Source: Bacteroidia bacterium
GTDB lineage: Bacteria; Bacteroidota; Bacteroidia; Bacteroidales; F082
DNA: 35,818 bases
Assembly (NCBI GenBank): GCA_030537295.1
Contig: JAUNNU010000013.1
Span: 1 to 35,818, forward strand
Direction: 5' to 3'
Below, piece by piece: positions 1-7,462 of this stretch; position 1 is the first letter of the stretch; each line of letters starts with the position of its first letter. The notes beneath the pieces are model-generated. The model saw nothing but the letters and a program-made list of their open reading frames with translations. It ran no database searches and was not told where the DNA came from. The translations under genes were made by a program, and so were the position numbers.

Positions 1-15
1 CTAATTTTAAAGGGA

Positions 16-1437
16 ATGAAGAAATTTATAAGTGCTATATTATTAATAGGTGCTGCGATTTTAGGGCAGAGTGTCTCCGCTTTCGCACAGGATCTGACGA
101 AGCCGGAAGACGACCCCGTCATCACAAACCGCATCGCAGAATGGCAGGATCTGAAGTTCGGATTCATGATGCACTGGGGAATGTATTCCCAATGGGGCGT
201 CGTCGAGTCGTGGTCAATCTGCAACGAAGACTGGATTGACCGAGGAGATGTCAATTATATTCAGTATAAAAATGATTATCAAGCACTTAACAAGACCTTC
301 AACCCTGTGAAGTTCAACCCTGACGAATGGGCGGCGTTGGCGAAAGAAGCCGGAATGAAATATGTGGTCTTCACCACGAAACATCACGATGGCTTCTGCA
401 TGTACAACACCAAGGAAACGACGTATTCAACCGTCGATGCCTCGTGTCCTTTTTCAAAGAATAAAAAGGCCGACATCACCGGCGAGATAGTGAAAGCCTT
501 TAGAAATCAAGGTTTTTGGACGGGACTCTATTTCTCGAAGGCCGACTGGCATCATGAGGATTATTGGGCGGAGCAGTGGGCGACGCCCGACCGTAATGTC
601 AACTACGACCCGCAGAAATATCCCGAGAGATGGCGGCGTTTCAGCGACTTCACCTACAACCAGATCAAGGAACTGACACATAACTACGGCGACATCGACA
701 TCCTGTGGCTCGACGGCGGCTGGATCCGACCGGAATACAGCATCGACGACGAGACGCGCCCGTGGCTCGGCTGCAAATGTTACATCCAGGACATCGACAT
801 GCCGAAAATCGCAGCGATGGCCCGCAAGAACAATCCCGACCTGATAATTGTTGACCGCTCGGTGCACGGGAAATACGAGAACTACCAGACACCGGAACAG
901 CAGGTCCCCGACACTTTGCTTCCGTTCCCGTGGGAGACGTGCATGTCGATGGGAAACTCATGGTCGTATGTGGAGAACGATAACTACAAGACAACCAATA
1001 AGATAATACATCTTTTAGTTGACATCGTGGCGAAAGGCGGCAACTACCTGCTCAACGTGGGACCGTCGCCGGAAGGCGAGCTGCCTCCAACGGCTGTTTC
1101 AAGGATGCACGAAATCGGCAAATGGATGAAAATCAACGGGAATGCAATTTACAAGACGAGACCGATTTATCCTTATCGCTCCGGGAAATGGCGTTTTACG
1201 CAAATTCCGGAATCTGACAAAGGCGAGCAGAAGATTTTTGCTTTCTATCTCCTCGATGAAGGCGAGACGCTTCCGCAAACCATTGAGATTAAATGCGATA
1301 TGAAAAATCTTGACAAAAGACATCCGAAGATTCTTGGATTAAAGAACAAGGTTTCGCTGAGAAAATCCGCTGACGGATACCTTATTAATATTAATGGCGA
1401 AGTGACGGCTGAACATGCCGTGGTATTTGAATTTTAA
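16..1437 (+). CDS. Secreted alpha-L-fucosidase, GH29 family
   Basis: A 473-residue glycoside hydrolase predicted to release terminal alpha-L-fucose from host or plant glycans in the periplasm or outside the cell. An N-terminal signal peptide ends near SAFAQ (residue 25). GH29 signatures follow: [14 protein letters not shown] near the start of the catalytic barrel, FNPDEW, the [11 protein letters not shown] strand, and ILWLDGGW. In GH29 the Asp of that last motif is the nucleophile, here D233. [16 protein letters not shown] is the usual end of the catalytic domain, and a C-terminal beta-sandwich of about 90 residues follows. Length is normal for a compact GH29 enzyme. The ATG at 16 sits after an A/G-rich leader (aaaggga); its promoter lies outside the window. 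ahcY follows after 11 bases and may be co-transcribed, although the two functions are unrelated. The acid/base residue cannot be assigned by eye. Family call is firm; exact linkage specificity is unknown. Confidence 0.95.
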   Translation: MKKFISAILLIGAAILGQSVSAFAQDLTKPEDDPVITNRIAEWQDLKFGFMMHWGMYSQWGVVESWSICNEDWIDRGDVNYIQYKNDYQALNKTFNPVKFNPDEWAALAKEAGMKYVVFTTKHHDGFCMYNTKETTYSTVDASCPFSKNKKADITGEIVKAFRNQGFWTGLYFSKADWHHEDYWAEQWATPDRNVNYDPQKYPERWRRFSDFTYNQIKELTHNYGDIDILWLDGGWIRPEYSIDDETRPWLGCKCYIQDIDMPKIAAMARKNNPDLIIVDRSVHGKYENYQTPEQQVPDTLLPFPWETCMSMGNSWSYVENDNYKTTNKIIHLLVDIVAKGGNYLLNVGPSPEGELPPTAVSRMHEIGKWMKINGNAIYKTRPIYPYRSGKWRFTQIPESDKGEQKIFAFYLLDEGETLPQTIEIKCDMKNLDKRHPKILGLKNKVSLRKSADGYLININGEVTAEHAVVFEF

Positions 1438-1448
1438 AAATTTTGTAT

Positions 1449-2876
1449 ATGAAAGAAGAATTAAAAAAACGTGAACTCCCGAACCTCGTGGCTGACATGA
1501 GCCTCGCGGAATGGGGAAGGAAAGACATCGAGATTTCGGAACATGAGATGCCGGGCCTTATGGCGTTGCGCAGAAAATACGGCGATGAGAAACCGCTCAA
1601 AGGCGCAAAGGTCAGCGGTTCGTTGCACATGACGGTGCAGACCGCATGTCTCATCGAGACGTTGAAGGCTCTCGGCGCCGAGGTGCGCTGGGCGAGCTGC
1701 AACATCTTCTCGACGCAGGACCACGCCGCCGCCGCAATAGCCGCGACAGGCACTCCGGTCTTCGCTTGGAAAGGCGAGACCCTTGAAGACTACTGGTGGT
1801 GCACCATGCGCGCCCTCACTTTCCCAGACGGAAGCGGCCCTGACCTCATCGTCGATGACGGCGGTGACGCCACATTGCTGATTCACAAAGGCTTCGACTG
1901 CGAAAACGACCCGAAACTCATGGAAACCGTGCCGTCAAACGAAGAAGAGAAAGCCTTGATGAGCGTCATCATCGCAACGTATGAAGAAGACCCGATGCAC
2001 TGGCACAAGGTCGTAGAGAACTGGAAAGGCGTCTCCGAAGAGACGACGACGGGCGTTCACCGTCTCTACCAGATGAAGGAAGCCGGCAAGCTCCTCGTCC
2101 CTGCTATCAACGTGAACGACAGCGTCACCAAGTCGAAGTTCGACAACCTCTACGGCTGCCGCGAATCGTTGGCCGACGGCATCAAACGCGCCACCGACGT
2201 GATGCTCGCCGGAAAAGTCGTCGTCGTCCTCGGCTACGGCGATGTCGGCAAAGGCTGCGCACAGTCGATGCGCTCCTACGGCGCACGCGTCATCGTGACG
2301 GAAATCGACCCGATATGCGCACTTCAGGCCGCCATGGAAGGCTATGAGGTCACGACGATGGAAGAAGCCGTCAAAGAAGGCAACGTCTTCGTCACATGCA
2401 CCGGCAACTGCGACGTCGTCACGCTCGAACACATGCTCCGGATGAAGAACCAGGCCATCGTCTGTAACATCGGACACTTCGACAACGAGATTCAGGTGAG
2501 CCGACTCGAAAACCTCGAAGGAATAAAGAAAGTCAACATCAAACCGCAGGTTGACAAGTTCATCTTCCCCGACGGACACGAGATTTTCCTCCTCGCGGAA
2601 GGCCGCCTCGTGAACCTCGGATGCGCCACAGGCCACGCCAGCTTCGTGATGAGCAACTCATTCACAAACCAGACCTTAGCACAGATGGACCTCTGGAAGA
2701 ACCGCGGGAATTACCCGGTTGACGTCTATTGCCTCCCGAAATATCTCGATGAGGAAGTGGCACGTCTCCACCTCGAGAAAATCGGAGTGAAACTCACAAA
2801 GCTCACGCAGAAACAGGCCGACTACATCGGCGTTCCTGTCGATGGCCCGTTCAAGGCGGACATTTACAGATATTAG
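1449..2876 (+). CDS. ahcY: Adenosylhomocysteinase (S-adenosylhomocysteine hydrolase)
   Basis: A 475-residue cytosolic NAD-dependent enzyme that splits S-adenosylhomocysteine into adenosine and homocysteine, removing the product of SAM-dependent methylation. Family motifs are intact: [52 protein letters not shown], the NAD-binding [14 protein letters not shown], and a C-terminus ending [11 protein letters not shown], close to the usual KPDHYRY. Length fits the bacterial family. The ATG at 1449 is preferred over an in-frame TTG at 1443 because the protein then begins [12 protein letters not shown] in the usual way. It starts 11 bases after the fucosidase stop. The coding strand is GC-rich with strong codon bias, which produces long but meaningless antisense frames. 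Confidence 0.98.
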   Translation: MKEELKKRELPNLVADMSLAEWGRKDIEISEHEMPGLMALRRKYGDEKPLKGAKVSGSLHMTVQTACLIETLKALGAEVRWASCNIFSTQDHAAAAIAATGTPVFAWKGETLEDYWWCTMRALTFPDGSGPDLIVDDGGDATLLIHKGFDCENDPKLMETVPSNEEEKALMSVIIATYEEDPMHWHKVVENWKGVSEETTTGVHRLYQMKEAGKLLVPAINVNDSVTKSKFDNLYGCRESLADGIKRATDVMLAGKVVVVLGYGDVGKGCAQSMRSYGARVIVTEIDPICALQAAMEGYEVTTMEEAVKEGNVFVTCTGNCDVVTLEHMLRMKNQAIVCNIGHFDNEIQVSRLENLEGIKKVNIKPQVDKFIFPDGHEIFLLAEGRLVNLGCATGHASFVMSNSFTNQTLAQMDLWKNRGNYPVDVYCLPKYLDEEVARLHLEKIGVKLTKLTQKQADYIGVPVDGPFKADIYRY

Positions 2877-2880
2877 TAGA

Positions 2881-2903
2881 AAGTTTGTAAAGTTTGTAAA
2901 GTT
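2881..2903 (+). repeat. 9-bp tandem microsatellite AAGTTTGTA
   Basis: Two full copies and a partial third copy of AAGTTTGTA directly follow the ahcY stop. A comparable 9-bp repeat occurs at 34222-34239. No function can be read from it. Confidence 0.8.
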
Positions 2904-2910
2904 AAAAGTG

Positions 2911-2945
2911 GCTGGCGCATGAGGGGGGCTTCCTTGTGCGCCAGC
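2911..2945. repeat. Hairpin repeat, copy 1
   Basis: An inverted repeat with arms GCTGGCGCA (2911-2919) and TGCGCCAGC (2937-2945) around a G-rich loop. Its 3' half, CTTCCTTGTGCGCCAGC, is identical to the 3' half of the hairpin at 6871-6907. It lies downstream of ahcY and may serve as its terminator, but no T-tract follows. The two copies have the same orientation and bracket the lipoprotein pair at 3312-6784. Confidence 0.85.
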
Positions 2946-2963
2946 TTCCTGTTCGTGTCTGGG

Positions 2964-3060
2964 CTGCCCGTAGGGCAGTATCTCAATAACCGGGTACACG
3001 TACGTGTGCCCGGAGTCTCGCATCACGTGTGCCCGACATGATGCCTGTCACGTGTGCCCG
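2964..3060. repeat. Palindrome and repeat cluster in non-coding DNA
   Basis: This GC-rich stretch contains a hairpin CTGCCC-GTA-GGGCAG (2964-2978), then a near-perfect 24-base palindrome (2990-3013; CCGGGTACACGT followed by ACGTGTGCCCGG, one G-T pair). The unit (C)ACGTGTGCCCG occurs three times, starting at 3002, 3024 and 3049. It is the most structured part of the 435-base gap between ahcY and the first lipoprotein gene. No ORF or known RNA family is recognised. It could be a REP-like element, a structured RNA or protein-binding sites. Confidence 0.7.
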
Positions 3061-3110
3061 GCAAGGTGCAAAAAAATCAAAAAAAATGTCTGCGGTATTG
3101 AAAAAAGCTG

Positions 3111-3118
3111 TATCTTTG
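3111..3118 (+). promoter_or_regulatory. Putative Bacteroidota -7 promoter element TATCTTTG
   Basis: TATCTTTG matches the TAnnTTTG consensus, within the typical context gctgtatctttgca. No good TTTG -33 element lies at the expected distance, so the match is one-sided. If used, transcription would begin near 3125 and give the lipoprotein gene at 3312 a structured leader of about 190 bases. Confidence 0.45.
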
Positions 3119-3200
3119 CAGCCTATGAAAAAAAAATTTATAAAATATAGCAATCAATGGGGTGGTTCGCCGATTTTGACGGACAGGTGTTTTGGTTTTG

Positions 3201-3231
3201 CCCCCCCCCATCCGTTGTATAATCCGTTGTA
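3201..3231 (+). repeat. Poly-C tract followed by a 12-bp tandem repeat
   Basis: Nine consecutive C (3201-3209) are followed by two copies of ATCCGTTGTA (3210-3219 and 3222-3231, period 12). The tract lies between the putative promoter and the start codon of the surface lipoprotein gene at 3312. Such tracts are prone to slippage, so length variation there could affect the leader. This role is inferred. Confidence 0.8.
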
Positions 3232-3263
3232 AAGCAATAATTTGTAGTTTATTTAAGAATTTC

Positions 3264-3298
3264 GCCGCTGACCGCAAGTCAGTGGCTTTCGGCGTTTT
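3264..3298 (+). promoter_or_regulatory. Leader hairpin upstream of lipoprotein gene
   Basis: GCCGCTGAC (3264-3272) pairs with GTCAGTGGC (3278-3286) around the loop CGCAA, a 9-bp stem with one G-T pair. It is followed by TTTCGGCGTTTT. It sits 26 bases before the ATG at 3312, so it could act on translation or as a weak attenuator. No known riboswitch family is recognised. Confidence 0.45.
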
Positions 3299-3311
3299 GT
3301 CCTTAACGAAA

Positions 3312-4910
3312 ATGATGGTGAAAAAAGTAGAATTGATAGTTCTGTCTTTGGTGTTTGCGTTGGGATTTTCGCAGTGCAGGAAGCCTGTCTTGCCCGATTT
3401 TAATGATTTCAAAACCCAGCCAATTACATTTACCACAGGAAATAGAACTGAAAAGGGTGATTTTAATGTCGTTGAGAATGGATTAAAATACAAATGGGCT
3501 TCTGATGATAAGGTTTATGTCTATTCAAGTCCTGTTGAATATGTTGATCCCCAAACTGACCATTTTTCAGCTGGAACTGGCGTTTTCTGCGGAGTTCTGA
3601 ATTTGGAATCTGGTTCAGGAGAAACAGAGGCCAGATTTTTTTCGAATTATGTTAAAATTCCAAAAAACTGCAAGACCTTGCGTTTCATACATTTCAGGAA
3701 GGATGGGGTCGCTGTCACGGAGACGAAAAATGAAAATGGTGAGATAACATCAGTTTCGGCTGTATGCGACCTTTCGCAGCAGAACGGCGAACTTACTGGT
3801 GACGGGTCTGTCTCAAGCAAGGTGATCGCCTACTGCGACAAACCGTATGAAAACAGCGGGGTTTACAGCGGCTGCGCACTGAAATTGCCATACGCGATTT
3901 TTAAGATTGATTTAAGCCAGTTTACCAACAAAGTCTATATGTCGTGTATCTTGCAGAATGGTGTCAATGTCGCCGCTACAGGACAGATTACCGGTATCGA
4001 TGGCATTTACACCGACCTCAACGACTTGAACGCCGACTATTATGTTGTTGTGATGCCTTTGGCTGTAGGCAATCCCATAAAGTTTTCTGATGACCCTGGT
4101 AGTGGCCAAATCAAATCAGGTAAATTGCCGGTAGAAACAGAATATTTCCCTAATGGAATTGAGGCTGATAAGTTTTATCACGGCGCGCAACCTACTAAAG
4201 ACCAAGAACTTCCACCGTCGTCGATTTCACTTTATGATGTCAAAGATTTGCCGGCAGCGGCACTTCCTGGAGTTTTTACTGTGGCGGCAAGGAAATCCGT
4301 GCATTTCGCAAAAGGGAATTATTGGTATAGATGGAAGGATGCGGATCCATCGAATCCTACTGCTTATGCAGGCTTTGAAAATAATCAGTATAATTACAGG
4401 AGTAATCACGATAAAAAACATGTCGCAACTTTTTATTGGTCAAAGAATGGAAATTATGGTGCAGGGAATGATTTTTCATCAGATGAGAGTACTGAGATTA
4501 ATTGGGGAGATAAAATAGGTGGTGGCGTTTGGTCAACATTGACATATTCCCAGTGGGTGTATATTTTTAGTGGTCGTCCTGCTTGCGATAAAGGATATTA
4601 TAAATTTGTAAAATGCAGTGAGGTTAATGGTGTGGTGATTTTGCCAGACAATAAAAAAGGTGAAAATCCAAGCATTACAACAATCGGTAATGTAAATAAC
4701 GCAAATGCAATATTTTTGCCTGCTGGTGGATACCGTAGTGGTGATACGTATAAACGTACTAGTAGTATGGATGATCCCGCATGTTATTATTGGTCTTCTA
4801 ATCCGAATGAAGGTTCAAAAGCTTATGCTGTAAGAATAGATGGTGATGGGTTCTCGAAAGGGTCATGGGAAAGAAGTTATGCTTTTTCCGTCCGTCTTGT
4901 ATGTGAATAA
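3312..4910 (+). CDS. Fimbrillin-like lipoprotein with C-terminal FISUMP-like domain (paralog A)
   Basis: A 532-residue predicted surface lipoprotein. The double ATG at 3312/3315 is chosen because it starts a lipoprotein signal peptide ending GFSQC (Cys22); the frame continues upstream to 3192 but that part has no signal character. Residues about 30-310 resemble fimbrillin/Mfa-type domains (VTFTTG-like strand, KWASDDKVYVYSS, FCGVLNLESGSGE). From about 317 to the end is the module seen in many Bacteroidales surface proteins: VHFAKGNYWYR, FYWSKNGNYGAGNDF, WSTLTYSQWVYIF, VVILPDN, AIFLPAGGYRSG, YYWSSN, SVRLVCE. The gene at 5153 is a clear paralog with the same domain order. The 3' half is visibly AT-rich compared with neighbours. 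The precise role (fimbrial subunit, adhesin or glycan-binding) is unknown. Confidence 0.85.
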   Translation: MMVKKVELIVLSLVFALGFSQCRKPVLPDFNDFKTQPITFTTGNRTEKGDFNVVENGLKYKWASDDKVYVYSSPVEYVDPQTDHFSAGTGVFCGVLNLESGSGETEARFFSNYVKIPKNCKTLRFIHFRKDGVAVTETKNENGEITSVSAVCDLSQQNGELTGDGSVSSKVIAYCDKPYENSGVYSGCALKLPYAIFKIDLSQFTNKVYMSCILQNGVNVAATGQITGIDGIYTDLNDLNADYYVVVMPLAVGNPIKFSDDPGSGQIKSGKLPVETEYFPNGIEADKFYHGAQPTKDQELPPSSISLYDVKDLPAAALPGVFTVAARKSVHFAKGNYWYRWKDADPSNPTAYAGFENNQYNYRSNHDKKHVATFYWSKNGNYGAGNDFSSDESTEINWGDKIGGGVWSTLTYSQWVYIFSGRPACDKGYYKFVKCSEVNGVVILPDNKKGENPSITTIGNVNNANAIFLPAGGYRSGDTYKRTSSMDDPACYYWSSNPNEGSKAYAVRIDGDGFSKGSWERSYAFSVRLVCE

Positions 4911-4964
4911 GAAGTTATAAGAGAGACAGTTTACTGAATGTTCAACTTAATAAAAATTAAAAAA

Positions 4965-5111
4965 ATGAAAATCAACGAATTGAAAAAGAAGAGCTACGCC
5001 GCTCCGAAGATGGAGGCGACGAGCTTCAGGTCAGAAAAAGGCTACGCCGCAAGTCCGGATGCCGGTCAGAGCGTGAGCGCGAAGATCACAATGTTTGGCA
5101 GCAGCCTTTAA
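4965..5111 (+). CDS. Small protein of 48 residues between two lipoprotein paralogs
   Basis: A short ORF beginning MKINELKKKSYAAPKMEA and ending FGSSL, preceded by an A-rich start region (taaaaattaaaaaa) very like that of the next gene. It has a basic N-terminus, then two related segments, KSYAAPKME and KGYAASPDAG, and no membrane segment or cysteine. The pattern K-Y-x-x-P-x-x-E near the N-terminus resembles many uncharacterised short Bacteroidales proteins, but I recognise no named family. It lies 54 bases after paralog A and 41 bases before paralog B, so co-transcription with both is likely. It could be a small structural or signalling peptide. The double-glycine leader expected of a classic exported peptide is absent. 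Confidence 0.65.
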   Translation: MKINELKKKSYAAPKMEATSFRSEKGYAASPDAGQSVSAKITMFGSSL

Positions 5112-5152
5112 GAATTTGAAAGTTAAACGTAAAATTAAACATTAAAAAAAAG

Positions 5153-6784
5153 ATGAAGAAATTAGGATTAATCATTTCAGCATTGGCATTGGTGATGGGA
5201 CTGTCACAATGCGAGAAGAGACCCAACATGCCGGTCACGAATTTGTTGAGGCCTCAGTCGGTGACATTCACAACAGGCGGCGGCCAGAAAGGAAATTTCG
5301 AGCCGAACAGCCTGACCAAAGCCCTTGAGTACAAATGGGAGGAAGATGACCTGATTTACGTGTATTCAAGCACTTCGGAGACATTTGACCCGGCCCAGGG
5401 CGGCCATTATTGCGGAACATTGCAGCTGAAAAGCGGCGCTGGAAAGGTTGATGCGACATTCAACAGCCCGGAACTTATGGTTCCTGACAACGCGAAGTCA
5501 CTGCGATTCATGCATTACGGAAAAAAGGTGGATGTGAGCAAAATCGGCGATGATGGTGTTAAGGTGGATCTTTCAGAACAGTACGGCCGCCTCGTTAGAG
5601 ACAGCAACAAGCCGGAAGAGACCGCAATCTCTGACATCGTCGTGGCATGTTGCGACAGGCCAATTGATCCAAGCGGAAACTACAACTGCGGACTTGATGT
5701 TCAGTTTTCAGTTGTCAAGATTGATTTTAGTTCAGTTGCCACAACTGATACACCTGAAACGGTTTTCATGTCATGCATCTTGGAAAACGGCCTTACTGTT
5801 TCAAAAGAAGGCAAGGTGGCTCCTGTCACAGGTGTTTTCTCCGATCTGAAGAATGTGTCTAAAGCATCCACCGAGTATTATGTCGCATTGATGCCACTTG
5901 CAAAGGGAAATCCCATCAAGTTCTCCAACTCTGTCGGAACTATCAAAATCGGCAAGCTAAAAGTGAATAGTAATATGGCCGCGAACATTTATTATACAGA
6001 GGATGGTGCATCAATGCCGTTAGAGGATGTTATTACACTTCCTGACAAAACCCTACCCGGTGTGTTCACTGTGGGCGAAAGGGCATCACTGCATTTCGCA
6101 GAAGGCAATTTGTGGTGCAATGCAAGCAACAGTGATGTATCAAAGTGGAAATGGTCTATTGAATCAAATCAGTGGAAATGTGCTAGTTATTATCATAATG
6201 ATCACATCAGCCTTTTCTATTGGAGTACAAAAGGCAACGAATCCAAGGACGGCGGTTATGGAGCAGGGAAAAACTTTGTGAAAAGTGAGTCTGATAAAGT
6301 TGACTGGGGTGAGAAAATTGATGGAAGTAAATGGACAACATTGACAAAGAACCAGTTTATGAATTTGATACATGATAAGGATGCTCCGTATCCACGTCCA
6401 ATAAAAACGACTAAAGATAATTTCAAAACACTTACAATTTCTGGTGGTAGTGGTAATACGATTTCGGGATATTTGATTGTGCCGGATAATTTCAGAGGCA
6501 AACTTGCAGACATAAAGGAGACAAAAGATCTGGCCGCTCCGGGAATTTTGTTCTTGCCTGCCGCTGGTCATCGTAAAGGTGATGTGTACCAAGAAGATGA
6601 CGATCACCATCTGAGTTACGGATACGAATGTCGTTATTGGACACAAACAAAAGGAAATAGTGATGGAAATGGTGTCGCATGGAATTTACGTGCTACAAGT
6701 CCAAGTTCCACATCGGCAACTTGCTACGTGGGTGACAGCGACAGAAACCGTGGCTATGCAGTTCGTCTTGTTGCAAAAGAATAA
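5153..6784 (+). CDS. Fimbrillin-like lipoprotein with C-terminal FISUMP-like domain (paralog B)
   Basis: A 543-residue predicted surface lipoprotein whose signal peptide ends MGLSQC (Cys20). It aligns along its length with the protein at 3312. Shared stretches include VTFTTGG, KWEEDDLIYVYSS, the pair MSCILENG/MSCILQNG, and MPLAKGNPIKFS. Residues about 301-543 form the same C-terminal module: LPGVFTVGERASLHFAEGN, SLFYWSTKGN, GAGKNF, KWTTLTKNQFMNLI, LIVPDN, LFLPAAGHRKGDVY, YAVRLVAKE. The two genes and the 48-residue ORF between them look like one transcription unit ending at the terminator at 6815-6847. The tandem arrangement suggests local duplication followed by divergence. No catalytic motif is visible and the ligand is unknown. 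Confidence 0.85.
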   Translation: MKKLGLIISALALVMGLSQCEKRPNMPVTNLLRPQSVTFTTGGGQKGNFEPNSLTKALEYKWEEDDLIYVYSSTSETFDPAQGGHYCGTLQLKSGAGKVDATFNSPELMVPDNAKSLRFMHYGKKVDVSKIGDDGVKVDLSEQYGRLVRDSNKPEETAISDIVVACCDRPIDPSGNYNCGLDVQFSVVKIDFSSVATTDTPETVFMSCILENGLTVSKEGKVAPVTGVFSDLKNVSKASTEYYVALMPLAKGNPIKFSNSVGTIKIGKLKVNSNMAANIYYTEDGASMPLEDVITLPDKTLPGVFTVGERASLHFAEGNLWCNASNSDVSKWKWSIESNQWKCASYYHNDHISLFYWSTKGNESKDGGYGAGKNFVKSESDKVDWGEKIDGSKWTTLTKNQFMNLIHDKDAPYPRPIKTTKDNFKTLTISGGSGNTISGYLIVPDNFRGKLADIKETKDLAAPGILFLPAAGHRKGDVYQEDDDHHLSYGYECRYWTQTKGNSDGNGVAWNLRATSPSSTSATCYVGDSDRNRGYAVRLVAKE

Positions 6785-6814
6785 GGTTTTATCAATTTAA
6801 TTTGACAATCAGGA

Positions 6815-6847
6815 AAAGGATTCCATTTTTAATGGGGTCCTTTTTTT
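6815..6847 (+). terminator. Intrinsic terminator after lipoprotein pair
   Basis: AAAGGATTCCAT (6815-6826) pairs with ATGGGGTCCTTT (6832-6843) around a TTTTA loop, with T continuing to 6847. It lies 30 bases after the stop of paralog B. Confidence 0.85.
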
Positions 6848-6870
6848 CGGCCATAGCCAAGACCATAACC

Positions 6871-6907
6871 GCTGGCGCACAATGGTTTGTCTTCCTTGTG
6901 CGCCAGC
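6871..6907. repeat. Hairpin repeat, copy 2
   Basis: GCTGGCGCACAA (6871-6882) and TTGTGCGCCAGC (6896-6907) form a perfect 12-bp stem around a 13-base loop. It shares both outer arms and the loop end CTTCC with the hairpin at 2911-2945. It lies between convergent genes and may act as a bidirectional terminator. Confidence 0.85.
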
Positions 6908-6930
6908 CTCTCTTATCTCTCCTCTCTTAA

Positions 6931-7368
6931 CTAATTATAAACTCTCAACATCGTGCCGTCGTACTGCGTGTAGTACTGGATGAGGTTGTAGCCGGGGCCG
7001 CCTTCGATGAGGCCGCCGTCGAGGATGGAGTATTTGTAGCCGAGGCAGCTGTCGATGACAAACGGCGGATCCACATAAAGTCTGTTCTCCTCGCCGCAGG
7101 CATTCGGGTCGTTCGGCGGCATACGCTCGTAGGCTCTGAACTCATCCTGCGAATATCTGTAGATGATGATTCCGCGGCTCGGATAGCGCGACATTACATA
7201 CATCCAGCCGCTCACGATATTCAGGTCGAAGTATTCCATCGAGTTCGGATTGATGGTGAAGTTTATGTCAATATCCGGTTCATAAGGGTTCTCAGGTCTG
7301 CTGTTACATGAAGCGAACAGACCCGACATGATGAAAGCAACACCTAATATCCTCAAAATTTTTTTCAT
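6931..7368 (-). CDS. Small lipoprotein, degenerate Rieske-like fold
   Basis: A 145-residue predicted lipoprotein beginning MKKILRIL with a lipobox FASC (Cys21). The ATG at 7368 is preferred over 7398 because a promoter-like TATTTTTG lies at 7388-7395 on this strand, inside the longer frame. The middle and C-terminal segments (RGIIIYRYSQDEFRAYERMPP, DSCLGYKYSILDGG, GPGYNLIQYYTQYDGTMLRVYN) resemble a group of Bacteroidales lipoproteins distantly related to Rieske 2Fe-2S proteins, which I recall as carrying TCPYDP and DS-CGSxY-type motifs. Here the first cysteine motif reads MPPNDPNAC and no C-x-H pair is present, so a cluster is unlikely. The gene stands alone, convergent with the lipoprotein pair and divergent from the sensor kinase. 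Function unknown. Confidence 0.7.
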   Translation of the reverse strand: MKKILRILGVAFIMSGLFASCNSRPENPYEPDIDINFTINPNSMEYFDLNIVSGWMYVMSRYPSRGIIIYRYSQDEFRAYERMPPNDPNACGEENRLYVDPPFVIDSCLGYKYSILDGGLIEGGPGYNLIQYYTQYDGTMLRVYN

Positions 7369-7387
7369 TTTTTTTAAAATTTTTGAA

Positions 7388-7395
7388 CAAAAATA
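7388..7395 (-). promoter_or_regulatory. Putative -7 element for the small lipoprotein
   Basis: Read on the minus strand this is TATTTTTG, matching TAnnTTTG, about 20 bases upstream of the ATG at 7368. No clear -33 element is visible. Confidence 0.4.
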
Positions 7396-7436
7396 CATAA
7401 AATCGGTTTATGTATGATAAGTAATTGAAAAATGTG

Positions 7437-7444
7437 TAAATTTG
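7437..7444 (+). promoter_or_regulatory. Putative -7 element for the sensor kinase
   Basis: TAAATTTG matches TAnnTTTG and lies 18 bases before the kinase ATG at 7463. A -33 TTTG at the usual spacing is not obvious. It is divergent from the element at 7388-7395. Confidence 0.4.
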
Positions 7445-7462
7445 TCCGATTTTTTTTAAACA

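Noticed and set aside
1935..2636. Long minus-strand frame opposite ahcY
   Set aside because: AhcY motifs on the plus strand are complete, and the reverse frame is low-complexity with no promoter or family match.
3001..3060. Three spaced repeats considered as a CRISPR array
   Set aside because: Units are only 11-12 bases, spacers about 11-13 bases, and no cas genes are nearby.
3125..3232. Possible 35-residue ORF (MKKKFIK...) in the leader of the first lipoprotein
   Set aside because: Its ATG would coincide with the predicted transcription start, it runs through the C9 tract, and the peptide has no recognisable pattern.
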